Shown: positions 47,572 through 54,578 of the stretch, one piece after another
Position numbering within the stretch: the stretch's first letter is position 1
How the letters are laid out: each line of letters begins with the position of its first letter
Source of the DNA: Brevibacterium sp. UCMA 11754
GTDB lineage: Bacteria > Actinomycetota > Actinomycetes > Actinomycetales > Brevibacteriaceae
NCBI RefSeq assembly: GCF_021532275.1
Contig: NZ_JACBOT010000034.1
Coordinates: forward strand, 62,001-126,000
Reading direction: 5' to 3'
Length of the DNA: 64,000 nt
Notes under the pieces: model-generated
What the model was told of the DNA's origin: nothing
Database searches by the model: none
Seen by the model: only the letters and a program-made list of their open reading frames with translations
Translations under genes and position numbers: made by a program

Positions 47572-47604
47572 GAGACGCACCGGTTCAGCATGCGAGTCCC
47601 GCCC

Positions 47605-48939
47605 TCAGTCGGTGAGTCTGATGCGCCACAGCGAGGTGACCTCGGCGCCGCGGGCCCTGTGGAGTTCGTCCTCAGTATCCGAGGCACGGGGGTGGCGCGG
47701 AGTCGTGTCGTGTCGATCGTGGACTCGCAGGCCCGCAGCGGTGATGCGTTCGAGCAGCTCCCCCCGGGTCCGCAGGCCAAGATGCTCGGCAAGATCGGAC
47801 AGAATCAACCATCCCTCGCCCGCCGGGTTCAGGTGCGCAGCCAGCCCGTCGATGAAGCGGTGGAGCACATCGGATCCCGGGTCGTAGATGCCTGCCTCGA
47901 GGGCAGACGTCGGACGGGCAGGCAGCCACGGCGGGTTGCACACGATCAGGTCGGCGCGTCCCTGCGGGAAGAGATCGGTCTCGACCACCTCGGCGGACGA
48001 GGCGAGACCGAGGCGGCCCAGATTCTCTTGGGCACACGTCACCGCACGCGGATTGATGTCCGTGGCCACGACCCGTTCGACGCCGCGGCGCAACAGCACA
48101 GCGGCGAGGACGCCGGTGCCCGTGCCGAGGTCGAAGGCCATCTTCGGTGCGGATGACTTCGGTGCGGAAGACTTCGACGTGGGTGACTTCGGTGTCGAGG
48201 AACTGCCGGTGCCGGACTCGGGAAACGGCGTCTGGGCGACGAGGTCGACGTATTCGCCGCGGATCGGGGAGAATACGCCGTATCGCGGGTGGATGTCCTC
48301 GCCGAGGGCGGGGATGGCCACGCCCTTGAGCTGCCACTGGTAGGCGCTGAGCACCCCGTTCAGCTCGGTCAGCGAGACGCACATCGGTCCCGTCGACGGG
48401 CCGTAGGCGGCCTTGCAGGCCAAGCTCACATCGGGAGCACGGCGCAGGTTCAGCAGGTAGTCGCCGTCGAGTTCGACGATCAGTGCACCAAGCAGACGGG
48501 CTCGTTGAGCAATGTAGCGACGCTGTGCCTCGAAGGCAGCTGCACCGCTGAGGCCTCCTGCATCGCTCGGTCCTCCCGCATCGCCGCCGCTCGGGTTGCC
48601 CAGCTTGCGGCCAGCGCGCTTTCCGGCTCCATGTTTGCCGCCGCCGCGGCGAGCACTGTGGCGTTTGAAGCGGCGGTCCATCGCCTGCAGCAGCTGACGG
48701 CCGTTGTGATAATCCCCGCGCCACAGCAGCCCGGTCCCCGATCTGGCCAGACGGTAAGCGGCATCGGCAGCGATGTCGTCACTGATGACCGTCACCTGTG
48801 CCGGGGCAGCCGACTGGTTCTCGGAATGCCAGGTCGCCGATCGCTGAGCTCCGTCCTCGGTCCAGCCGAGTGCGGTCGCCGACGGTTCGGGTTCTGTCAC
48901 TGTGGGTTCCTGAATGCTCTGTTCACGGACCCGACTCAC
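47605..48939 (-). CDS. SAM-dependent methyltransferase (HemK-like, DUF7059-type N-terminus)
   Basis: 444 residues. The N-terminal ~220 residues include a basic G/K/R-rich stretch and a conserved part (LLNLRRAPDVSLACKAAYGP, VSLTELNGVLSAYQWQLKGV). The class I methyltransferase domain follows with motif I AFDLGTGTGVLAAVLLRRG and the NPPW motif (LIVCNPPWLPARPTS) of enzymes that methylate amide or amino nitrogen. Between the two halves a low-complexity insert of 4 x 5 residues (KSSAP-type) is encoded by a 15-bp minisatellite. Substrate unknown. It overlaps the phosphodiesterase gene by 4 bp. Confidence 0.8.
   Translation of the reverse strand: MSRVREQSIQEPTVTEPEPSATALGWTEDGAQRSATWHSENQSAAPAQVTVISDDIAADAAYRLARSGTGLLWRGDYHNGRQLLQAMDRRFKRHSARRGGGKHGAGKRAGRKLGNPSGGDAGGPSDAGGLSGAAAFEAQRRYIAQRARLLGALIVELDGDYLLNLRRAPDVSLACKAAYGPSTGPMCVSLTELNGVLSAYQWQLKGVAIPALGEDIHPRYGVFSPIRGEYVDLVAQTPFPESGTGSSSTPKSPTSKSSAPKSSAPKMAFDLGTGTGVLAAVLLRRGVERVVATDINPRAVTCAQENLGRLGLASSAEVVETDLFPQGRADLIVCNPPWLPARPTSALEAGIYDPGSDVLHRFIDGLAAHLNPAGEGWLILSDLAEHLGLRTRGELLERITAAGLRVHDRHDTTPRHPRASDTEDELHRARGAEVTSLWRIRLTD
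48143..48202 (-). repeat. 15-bp minisatellite inside the methyltransferase gene (4 copies)
   Basis: Four 15-bp units such as ttcggtgcggatgac encode pentapeptides like SSAPK and TSKSS directly before SAM motif I. The copies differ at one to five bases. The period keeps the frame. Confidence 0.85.
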
Positions 48940-50099
48940 ACCACGAGCAGGGGAATGTGGAGTTCGCGTTCCGTCGTCGACCCGTGGTGGCCGATGAGCG
49001 CGATAGCGGAAGCGGATTCGTTGTCCGAGTCGACGATGGCGAATTCGTCCTGGCAGATGACCATGAAGTCCCCGATGCGCTGGCGGAAGCGGGGGTCGAC
49101 AGGACCGAAGTAGCCGCGCCGGATGGCCTCATCGCGGCTGAGGATGAGCGCCCTGTCCCCCACTGTCTCGGTCCACGCCGAGTAGACGTCGGCCTCGGCG
49201 CCCTGGTTGGCATAGAGGTGCACGGCGCGCGGTTCGCCGCCGACATGCCTGAGGCCCTGCCGCAGTTCGGGGGCATCGGCAAGATCGAGACGTAGGTTGT
49301 GGTCGATGTCGACCATGCCGTGATCGGCGGTGACGATCATCGTCGAATCGGCCGGCAGACCGTTGGCCAGCTGCGACAGTGCCAGGTCGACGTGTTCGAG
49401 CTCCTCGGTCCACTGCAAGGAGTTCGATCCGTGGACGTGTCCCGTCTTGTCGAGGTTGCCCCAGTAGAGGTAGACCAGCCGACGGCCGGGAGCCTTCGCC
49501 TCTTCGATGGCCTGAGCGCAGCGCTGTTCGAGCGTCTTCGACGCCCGGAAGCGGCCCCCACGCAGGGAAGCCCGGTTCAGGCCGCGCCCGGCGAACTTCG
49601 CTTCGCCGAGGCTGACCACGTCGACCTCGGCCGCGGTGAGTCGCTCGAACAGGGTCGCATCGGGCACCCAGGCAACCGGGTCGACGTCGAGGTCCCAGGT
49701 CAGCTGGTTGAACACAGCGTCTTTGGCTGGGTCGAGGACGCGGTATCCGACGACGCCGTGGCCACCTGGCAGACGCCCTGTGGCCAAGGAGGACAAGGAG
49801 TTCGCGGTCGTCGAGGGGAACCCTGTGGACAGGGTCCGTCGTGACGCGGACAGGGACCGGAAGAATGGAGTGTAGCCGCTGTACTGCTTGAGCTGACTCT
49901 CCCCCATACCGTCGATGAGGACGACGATCGTCGTCCTCGAGTCCCGGTCGAGGCCCAGCGACTGAGCCCGAGCGCGTGCCGAGTCATCGAAGATGTCCCC
50001 CGCGCCGAGGCTGAGGGCCGCGGCGGGAACCACGTCGGAGAGGATGGGTCCGGAGTAGTCGGGTGGCCCCGTCAGGGGTGAAGTGCTCGCATCTGCCAT
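48936..50099 (-). CDS. Alkaline phosphatase-superfamily phosphodiesterase
   Basis: 387 residues. Nucleotide pyrophosphatase/phosphodiesterase type: metal-binding start VVLIDGMGESQLK, the nucleophile region GFPSTTANSLSSLATGRLPG, then DKTGHVHG and the second metal site MIVTADHGMVDIDHN. It probably hydrolyses a nucleotide-sugar or other phosphodiester; no signal peptide is seen, so a cytoplasmic role is likely. It overlaps both neighbours (1 bp with DUF5998, 4 bp with the methyltransferase), forming one operon. Confidence 0.87.
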   Translation of the reverse strand: MADASTSPLTGPPDYSGPILSDVVPAAALSLGAGDIFDDSARARAQSLGLDRDSRTTIVVLIDGMGESQLKQYSGYTPFFRSLSASRRTLSTGFPSTTANSLSSLATGRLPGGHGVVGYRVLDPAKDAVFNQLTWDLDVDPVAWVPDATLFERLTAAEVDVVSLGEAKFAGRGLNRASLRGGRFRASKTLEQRCAQAIEEAKAPGRRLVYLYWGNLDKTGHVHGSNSLQWTEELEHVDLALSQLANGLPADSTMIVTADHGMVDIDHNLRLDLADAPELRQGLRHVGGEPRAVHLYANQGAEADVYSAWTETVGDRALILSRDEAIRRGYFGPVDPRFRQRIGDFMVICQDEFAIVDSDNESASAIALIGHHGSTTERELHIPLLVV

Positions 50100-50695
50100 C
50101 AGCGGCGAGACCGCAGCCTGGCTTGGAACACCGCGGCACGCAGCTTTCCGGCGAATTCTCCGATGCGATCAACTGCCGCCTGGCCTTCGGCCTCGGCGGA
50201 CACGCGCAGCATGACGTCTTCAGAGAAGATGGATCCGCCGTAGCCGTGATCGGCCGCGCAGTCCGGGTCACCACAGGTCTCCGGGAAGGCCTCGATGCGT
50301 CGGGAGGCACCCCATGACATGGTCAGAGACACCTCGACAGGCTTGTCGCCGGGAATGAATGCAGCAGGGTCGGCAAACGTCCGGCCGACCATGACGGTGC
50401 CGAGGCGCTCGAGTTCGATGTCCTCACTGCTCGTCACCGCCCGCGGTTTGGAACCAGGTGCAGCGTTCGGGTCATCGTCGACGTGCGCAAGCAGCAGTCG
50501 TGTCTCGGTGAGCACGAAGGCGGTGACGTGACGGTGGATGGATTCGATGTCGACATGCGTGTCGATGTGAACGAAATGAGCGAGCACCGGTTCGTCGAAC
50601 AGAGAATCAGCCAGAATCCCCTGTGTGAGCTGTGGGTAATATCCGGCCGACTGCAGATCGTGAACGAGAACTTCGGGTAAAGCCATGACTCCCAT
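50099..50695 (-). CDS. DUF5998 family protein
   Basis: 198 residues (an internal ATG at 50686 is an alternative start). The pattern VLVHDLQSAGYYPQLTQGIL, THVDIESIHRHVTAFVLTET and CGDPDCAADHGYGG, a CxxxxC with a nearby His, matches the actinobacterial DUF5998 family. Function unknown; it is usually coded beside the phosphodiesterase. Divergent from the Pat-like gene with ~113 bp between them. Confidence 0.82.
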   Translation of the reverse strand: MGVMALPEVLVHDLQSAGYYPQLTQGILADSLFDEPVLAHFVHIDTHVDIESIHRHVTAFVLTETRLLLAHVDDDPNAAPGSKPRAVTSSEDIELERLGTVMVGRTFADPAAFIPGDKPVEVSLTMSWGASRRIEAFPETCGDPDCAADHGYGGSIFSEDVMLRVSAEAEGQAAVDRIGEFAGKLRAAVFQARLRSRR

Positions 50696-50808
50696 TGTGC
50701 CGTACTCGCCCGCCTCTTCCCACTTCGCCCCATCACTTCGGCTCCCGTTCTGCGACCTTGCAGGTCATGTACGGCCTGGGTCCCTCGCCATCCGCTTATG
50801 CTGGGAGC

Positions 50809-53481
50809 ATGGAAAACTATCCTTCCGAGTGGGAAGCCGATGTCGTCCTGCGCGATGGTGGCACCGCCCATCTGCGTCCCATCGTCCCCGGCGATGCCGA
50901 TGCACTCTCGAAGATGCATGAGGCCCAGTCGCCGGAGTCCATCTACCTGCGTTTCTTCGCCCCGCTGCCCCGGTTGCCCAAGCGCGATCTGGACCGGTTC
51001 GTCACCGTTGACCATCGCGACCGGGTGGCCATGATCATGCTGGTCGGATCCGATATCATCGGCGTCGGCCGCTTCGACAAGATCTCAACCACCTCCGCCG
51101 AGGTGGCCTTCAATATCGCCGATGCCCACCAGGGACGCGGCATCGGTTCGATCCTCCTTGAACATCTCGCCGCCGCAGCCCGGGATCTGGGGATCCGCAG
51201 ATTCACCGCCGAGGTGCTGCCTCAGAACCGATCGATGCTGCAGGTCTTCCAGGCCGCCGGCTACGAGGTCTCCCGCGGTTTCGACGACGGCGTCGTGGCC
51301 GTGAACTTCGACATCGACCCGACGGCACGGTCGATCGAGGTCCAGGCCTCTCGGGAGCACCGTGCCGAGGCACTGAGCGTGCGCACGGTCCTTCACCCCA
51401 CCTCGGTGGTGGTCATCGGCGCCAGCCGCAAACGCAACTCCACCGGCCATCTCCTGATCCGCAACATCACCTCGGCGAAGTTCACCGGCGACCTCTGGGT
51501 CGTCCACCCGGAAGTGGACCAGATCGCCGGAGTCCAGGCGTATCCGAGCCTGGATGATCTGCCCGGCAAGGCAGACCTCGCCGTGATCGCGGTGCCTGCG
51601 GAGTCCGCCACCGAGGTGGTCCAGGAGTGCGCGGCCCACGGGGTCAAAGCGGTCCTCGTCATCTCCTCAGGATTCGCCGAGACCGGTGAGGCCGGGGCCG
51701 AGCTGCAGCGCCAGATGGTCTCCACCGCCCGCGCCTACGGGATGCGCGTGGTCGGCCCGAACTCCTTCGGCCTCGTCAATGAGTCCGAGAACATCTCGCT
51801 GAACACATCGCTGGCCCCGTTCCTGCCGGCATCGGGCACGCTCGGCCTGTTCAGCCAGTCGGGCGCGCTGGGCACCGCACTGCTGGCGGCGGCGAAGAAG
51901 CGCGGACTCGGCATCTCCACATTCGTCTCCGCAGGCAACCGCGCTGACCTCTCCGGCAACGACGTCCTCCAATACTGGGAGGAGGATCCGGCGACGAAGA
52001 CCGTCGGCCTCTATCTCGAATCGATCGGCAACCCGCGCAAGTTCGCCCGGATTGCCCGCCGGGTCTCACGCGTCAAGCCGGTCATCGTCATCAAATCCGA
52101 CGTCACCGGCCGCGAGCTGCCGCCCGGGCACATCGTGCGCACCTCGTCCCTGGCACCGAACACCCTCGACCAGGTGCTCGGTCAGGCCGGCGTGATCAGG
52201 GCCGATACGATCCACCAGCTCTTCGACTTAGCCCAGGTGTTCTCGACCCAGTCCCTGCCCGCGGGCAGGCGCCTGGGGGTCGTCGGCAACTCGGCGGCGA
52301 TGGCCACCCTCGTCATCCAGCGGGCTCGCTCTGAGGGTCTGCACGTCGAAGCCGACCCTGTGTCTCTGCACCCGGAGGTCGAGGCAGAGACGTTCCGGGA
52401 CGAACTCGAGGCGATGTATGCCCGCGATGACATCGACTCCGTGATCGTCACCTTCACCCCCTCGGCCGGAGCAGAGGAATCCGAGATCGCGGCCCACCTC
52501 GCCGAGGCGGCGGCCAGTTCGAAGAAGACGACCGTGGCCTGCTTCCTCGGCATCCAAGGTGTCCAGGACGAGCTGACCACTCACCTCAGCGACAGCGAAG
52601 GCCACCGGAAGTCGCACACCGTACCCAGCTACGTCGGCCCCGAAGACGCCGTATGGTCCCTGGCCAGAGCCACCGACTACGCCCGCTGGCGAAGCGCTGA
52701 CCACGGCCGTTTCCTTGAGGTCGAAGACCTCGACGACAAGGGCGTGCGCACTATCATCGAATCCGCGCTCTCCGAGGCCCAGACGGGCCGGCCCGTTCGG
52801 CTCGAGCGGGATCAGGCGAGGGCCCTGCTGTCCTGCTACGGGATCGAGGTGCTGCCCCACATCACCGCCTCCTCGGTGGACGAAGCCCTGTCCGCTGCCG
52901 ACGACATCGGCTATCCGGTCGCGCTCAAGGCCGTATCAAGCACCCTGCGCCATCGGATGGAGCTGGGCGGTGTGCGACTGAACATCGACTCACCGGAGGA
53001 GCTGCGCGAGGACTTCCAAGCAATCCAGGAGACCATCAGCTCCCTCCTCGTCGACGAGGACCCTCTGGTCGACGTTCAGGCCATGGCTCCTCCGGGAGTG
53101 CCCTGCGTCATCCGTGCCGGCGAGGACCGGCTGCTGGGGCCGCTGCTGTCGTTCTCCCTGGCCGGGGATACGACGGAGCTGCTCGGCGATGTCGAGCATC
53201 GCGTGGCCCCGTTGACGGACAAAGATGCTGAGGACATGATCCGCTCGGTCAAGTCCTCGCCCAGGCTGTTCGGCTATCGGGGTCTGCCGCCGGTGAATAT
53301 CGATCCCCTCAAGGATGTGCTCGAACGCCTGTCGGTGCTCGTCGAGAGACACCCGCAGATCCTCGAACTCGAAATCCACCCCATGGTCGCCACCGTGACC
53401 GGCGGGCATCTTCTGAGTGTGAGGATTGATCTGCTCACCGATTCCACACGGATCGATTCGACGCGGAGACTGCTGAGCTGA
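50809..53481 (+). CDS. GNAT acetyltransferase fused to acyl-CoA synthetase-like (NDP-forming) domains, Pat type
   Basis: 890 residues from the ATG at 50809. Domains: N-terminal GNAT acetyltransferase (about 10-175; acetyl-CoA loop ADAHQGRGIGSILLEHL); CoA-binding domain (SVVVIGASRKRNSTGHLLIR); succinyl-CoA synthetase-like domains (GTLGLFSQSGALGTALLAAA); and a C-terminal ATP-grasp domain (GYPVALKAVSSTLRHRMELG). This is the architecture of protein lysine acetyltransferases such as Streptomyces PatA, with GNAT in front, whereas in enterobacterial Pat it is at the end. There is no cyclic-nucleotide-binding domain. It may acetylate and silence acetyl-CoA synthetase and similar enzymes. Confidence 0.88.
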   Translation: MENYPSEWEADVVLRDGGTAHLRPIVPGDADALSKMHEAQSPESIYLRFFAPLPRLPKRDLDRFVTVDHRDRVAMIMLVGSDIIGVGRFDKISTTSAEVAFNIADAHQGRGIGSILLEHLAAAARDLGIRRFTAEVLPQNRSMLQVFQAAGYEVSRGFDDGVVAVNFDIDPTARSIEVQASREHRAEALSVRTVLHPTSVVVIGASRKRNSTGHLLIRNITSAKFTGDLWVVHPEVDQIAGVQAYPSLDDLPGKADLAVIAVPAESATEVVQECAAHGVKAVLVISSGFAETGEAGAELQRQMVSTARAYGMRVVGPNSFGLVNESENISLNTSLAPFLPASGTLGLFSQSGALGTALLAAAKKRGLGISTFVSAGNRADLSGNDVLQYWEEDPATKTVGLYLESIGNPRKFARIARRVSRVKPVIVIKSDVTGRELPPGHIVRTSSLAPNTLDQVLGQAGVIRADTIHQLFDLAQVFSTQSLPAGRRLGVVGNSAAMATLVIQRARSEGLHVEADPVSLHPEVEAETFRDELEAMYARDDIDSVIVTFTPSAGAEESEIAAHLAEAAASSKKTTVACFLGIQGVQDELTTHLSDSEGHRKSHTVPSYVGPEDAVWSLARATDYARWRSADHGRFLEVEDLDDKGVRTIIESALSEAQTGRPVRLERDQARALLSCYGIEVLPHITASSVDEALSAADDIGYPVALKAVSSTLRHRMELGGVRLNIDSPEELREDFQAIQETISSLLVDEDPLVDVQAMAPPGVPCVIRAGEDRLLGPLLSFSLAGDTTELLGDVEHRVAPLTDKDAEDMIRSVKSSPRLFGYRGLPPVNIDPLKDVLERLSVLVERHPQILELEIHPMVATVTGGHLLSVRIDLLTDSTRIDSTRRLLS

Positions 53482-53620
53482 CACGCCCGGGGAATTCAGA
53501 TTCGGCCCATTTAGTGAGAACCGACTGTCAGTTTGGCGAGTCTTATACCAATTTCTAGGTATTGCAGGTAGTGTCTGTATCCGTTCGGCACGAAACGTTA
53601 TGAATTCGTGTTTTAGTGTG

Positions 53621-53661
53621 TGGCCAAACATTGGCCATAGTCTGTGGCCAGCCACTGGCCA
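53621..53661. promoter_or_regulatory. Two 17-bp palindromic operator-like sites upstream of the TetR gene
   Basis: TGGCCA occurs four times: at 53621, 53632, 53645 and 53656. Each pair forms TGGCCA-N5-TGGCCA, a 17-bp palindrome, and the two palindromes are 24 bp apart centre to centre. TetR repressors bind such palindromes, and two-site operators with cooperative binding are known. The sites end 59 bp before the TetR start codon, fitting autoregulation. Confidence 0.7.
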
Positions 53662-53674
53662 TCCACCATCCAAA

Positions 53675-53711
53675 AGGCACCTGTACTGCGGGTGCCTCAC
53701 GAGAGTGAGGC
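53675..53711 (+). promoter_or_regulatory. Two overlapping, mutually exclusive hairpins before the TetR start
   Basis: Hairpin 1 (aggcacc/ggtgcct, 53675-53697) and hairpin 2 (gcctcac/gtgaggc with loop gaga, 53694-53711) share the bases 53694-53697, so only one can form completely. Hairpin 2 ends nine bases before the ATG and contains the only GAGG near the start, so it could hide the ribosome site. Confidence 0.5.
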
Positions 53712-53720
53712 CTGAAAGAA

Positions 53721-54275
53721 ATGATTTCACGAAGAGACGTCGTCACCGACTCCGCGATTGCTGTAGTCGCCGAACAGGGTGTTCGTGGACTCACCCACAG
53801 GGCAGTCGATGCCCTGGCCGAGCTGCCCGTCGGCTCGACATCGAATGTCTACCGCACCCGTGATGCCCTGATCACTGGAATCATGGAGCGCATCGGAGAC
53901 CTCAACTCGCAGCAGCTCGACCGTCTGCCGGACATGTTCCGGGACAGCGGAAAACCCGCGCTGGAGATCTCCGTCGATTTCTGCATGAACTGGCTGACCA
54001 CGGACCGCAACCGCTTCTACACGATGATCATGCTCAGCCTCGACCCGGCGCTTCCCGACGAAGCCTTGGCCGCGAAGCAGAAGAACACCGCGAAGATCGA
54101 CGAGTTCGTCATGCGACTGACCAATGTCGATGCTGAGATGGCTCGCACGATGAACAGCTCCGTGATGGGAATGATGATCACCGAACTGATCGCAGGAACC
54201 GCCGATCGCTCTCACGTCGAATCATTCATGGGGCAGTTCCTCACGTGGGTGGGCAGCAACAGGACGCAGGCCTGA
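53721..54275 (+). CDS. TetR-family transcriptional regulator
   Basis: 184 residues. The N-terminal helix-turn-helix (SAIAVVAEQGVRGLTHRAVD, then GSTSNVYRTRDALITGIMER) has the TetR pattern. The C-terminal ligand domain is helical with many Met residues (MARTMNSSVMGMMITELIAG). The ligand is unknown. Twin TGGCCA palindromes and two overlapping hairpins lie upstream, so autoregulation is likely. There is no obvious efflux or catabolic gene next to it; the flanking genes are Pat and topoisomerase subunit A, both on the same strand. Confidence 0.88.
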   Translation: MISRRDVVTDSAIAVVAEQGVRGLTHRAVDALAELPVGSTSNVYRTRDALITGIMERIGDLNSQQLDRLPDMFRDSGKPALEISVDFCMNWLTTDRNRFYTMIMLSLDPALPDEALAAKQKNTAKIDEFVMRLTNVDAEMARTMNSSVMGMMITELIAGTADRSHVESFMGQFLTWVGSNRTQA

Positions 54276-54341
54276 CCTTCCCGAACAGGCCCGAACTCTC
54301 CGAACGGGCCTGAACTCTCCGAACCTGAACTCTTCGGTGGC
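54271..54341 (+). repeat. 19-bp degenerate tandem repeat starting at the TetR stop codon
   Basis: Units are cctgaccttcccgaacagg (54271-54289, containing the TGA stop), cccgaactctccgaacggg (54290-54308), the shorter cctgaactctccgaa (54309-54323) and cctgaactcttcgg (54324-54337). The first copy therefore includes the end of the gene itself. Confidence 0.85.
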
Positions 54342-54578
54342 ACAGTTATGACGCCGCTTCGGCGCACAGACGCTCGCACACTTCGACACGACACACGCGC
54401 CCTGATCATCACGCCGCGGACGCTGGCGGACAACGACACGGACGCCCCGGAAATGCGGGCTTGAGCCGTAGAACTCAAATCGAACGCTAGAATCGACGGG
54501 TGCTCTCCGTTGTCGATGCCGAACCTCGGCGTGTAAGAGGGCACCCGGAGCGGAAAATTCGTGCGTCAAAGGAGTTCC
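54342..54578 (+). promoter_or_regulatory. Promoter and leader of the topoisomerase subunit A gene
   Basis: After the repeat array, the region holds a good -10 box TAGAAT at 54488-54493 (a possible -35 TTGAGC at 54461 is 21 bp away). The expected leader of ~80 nt could close on itself through cgggtgc (54497-54503) and gcacccg (54541-54547). The ribosome site AAAGGAG precedes the ATG at 54579. Confidence 0.5.
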
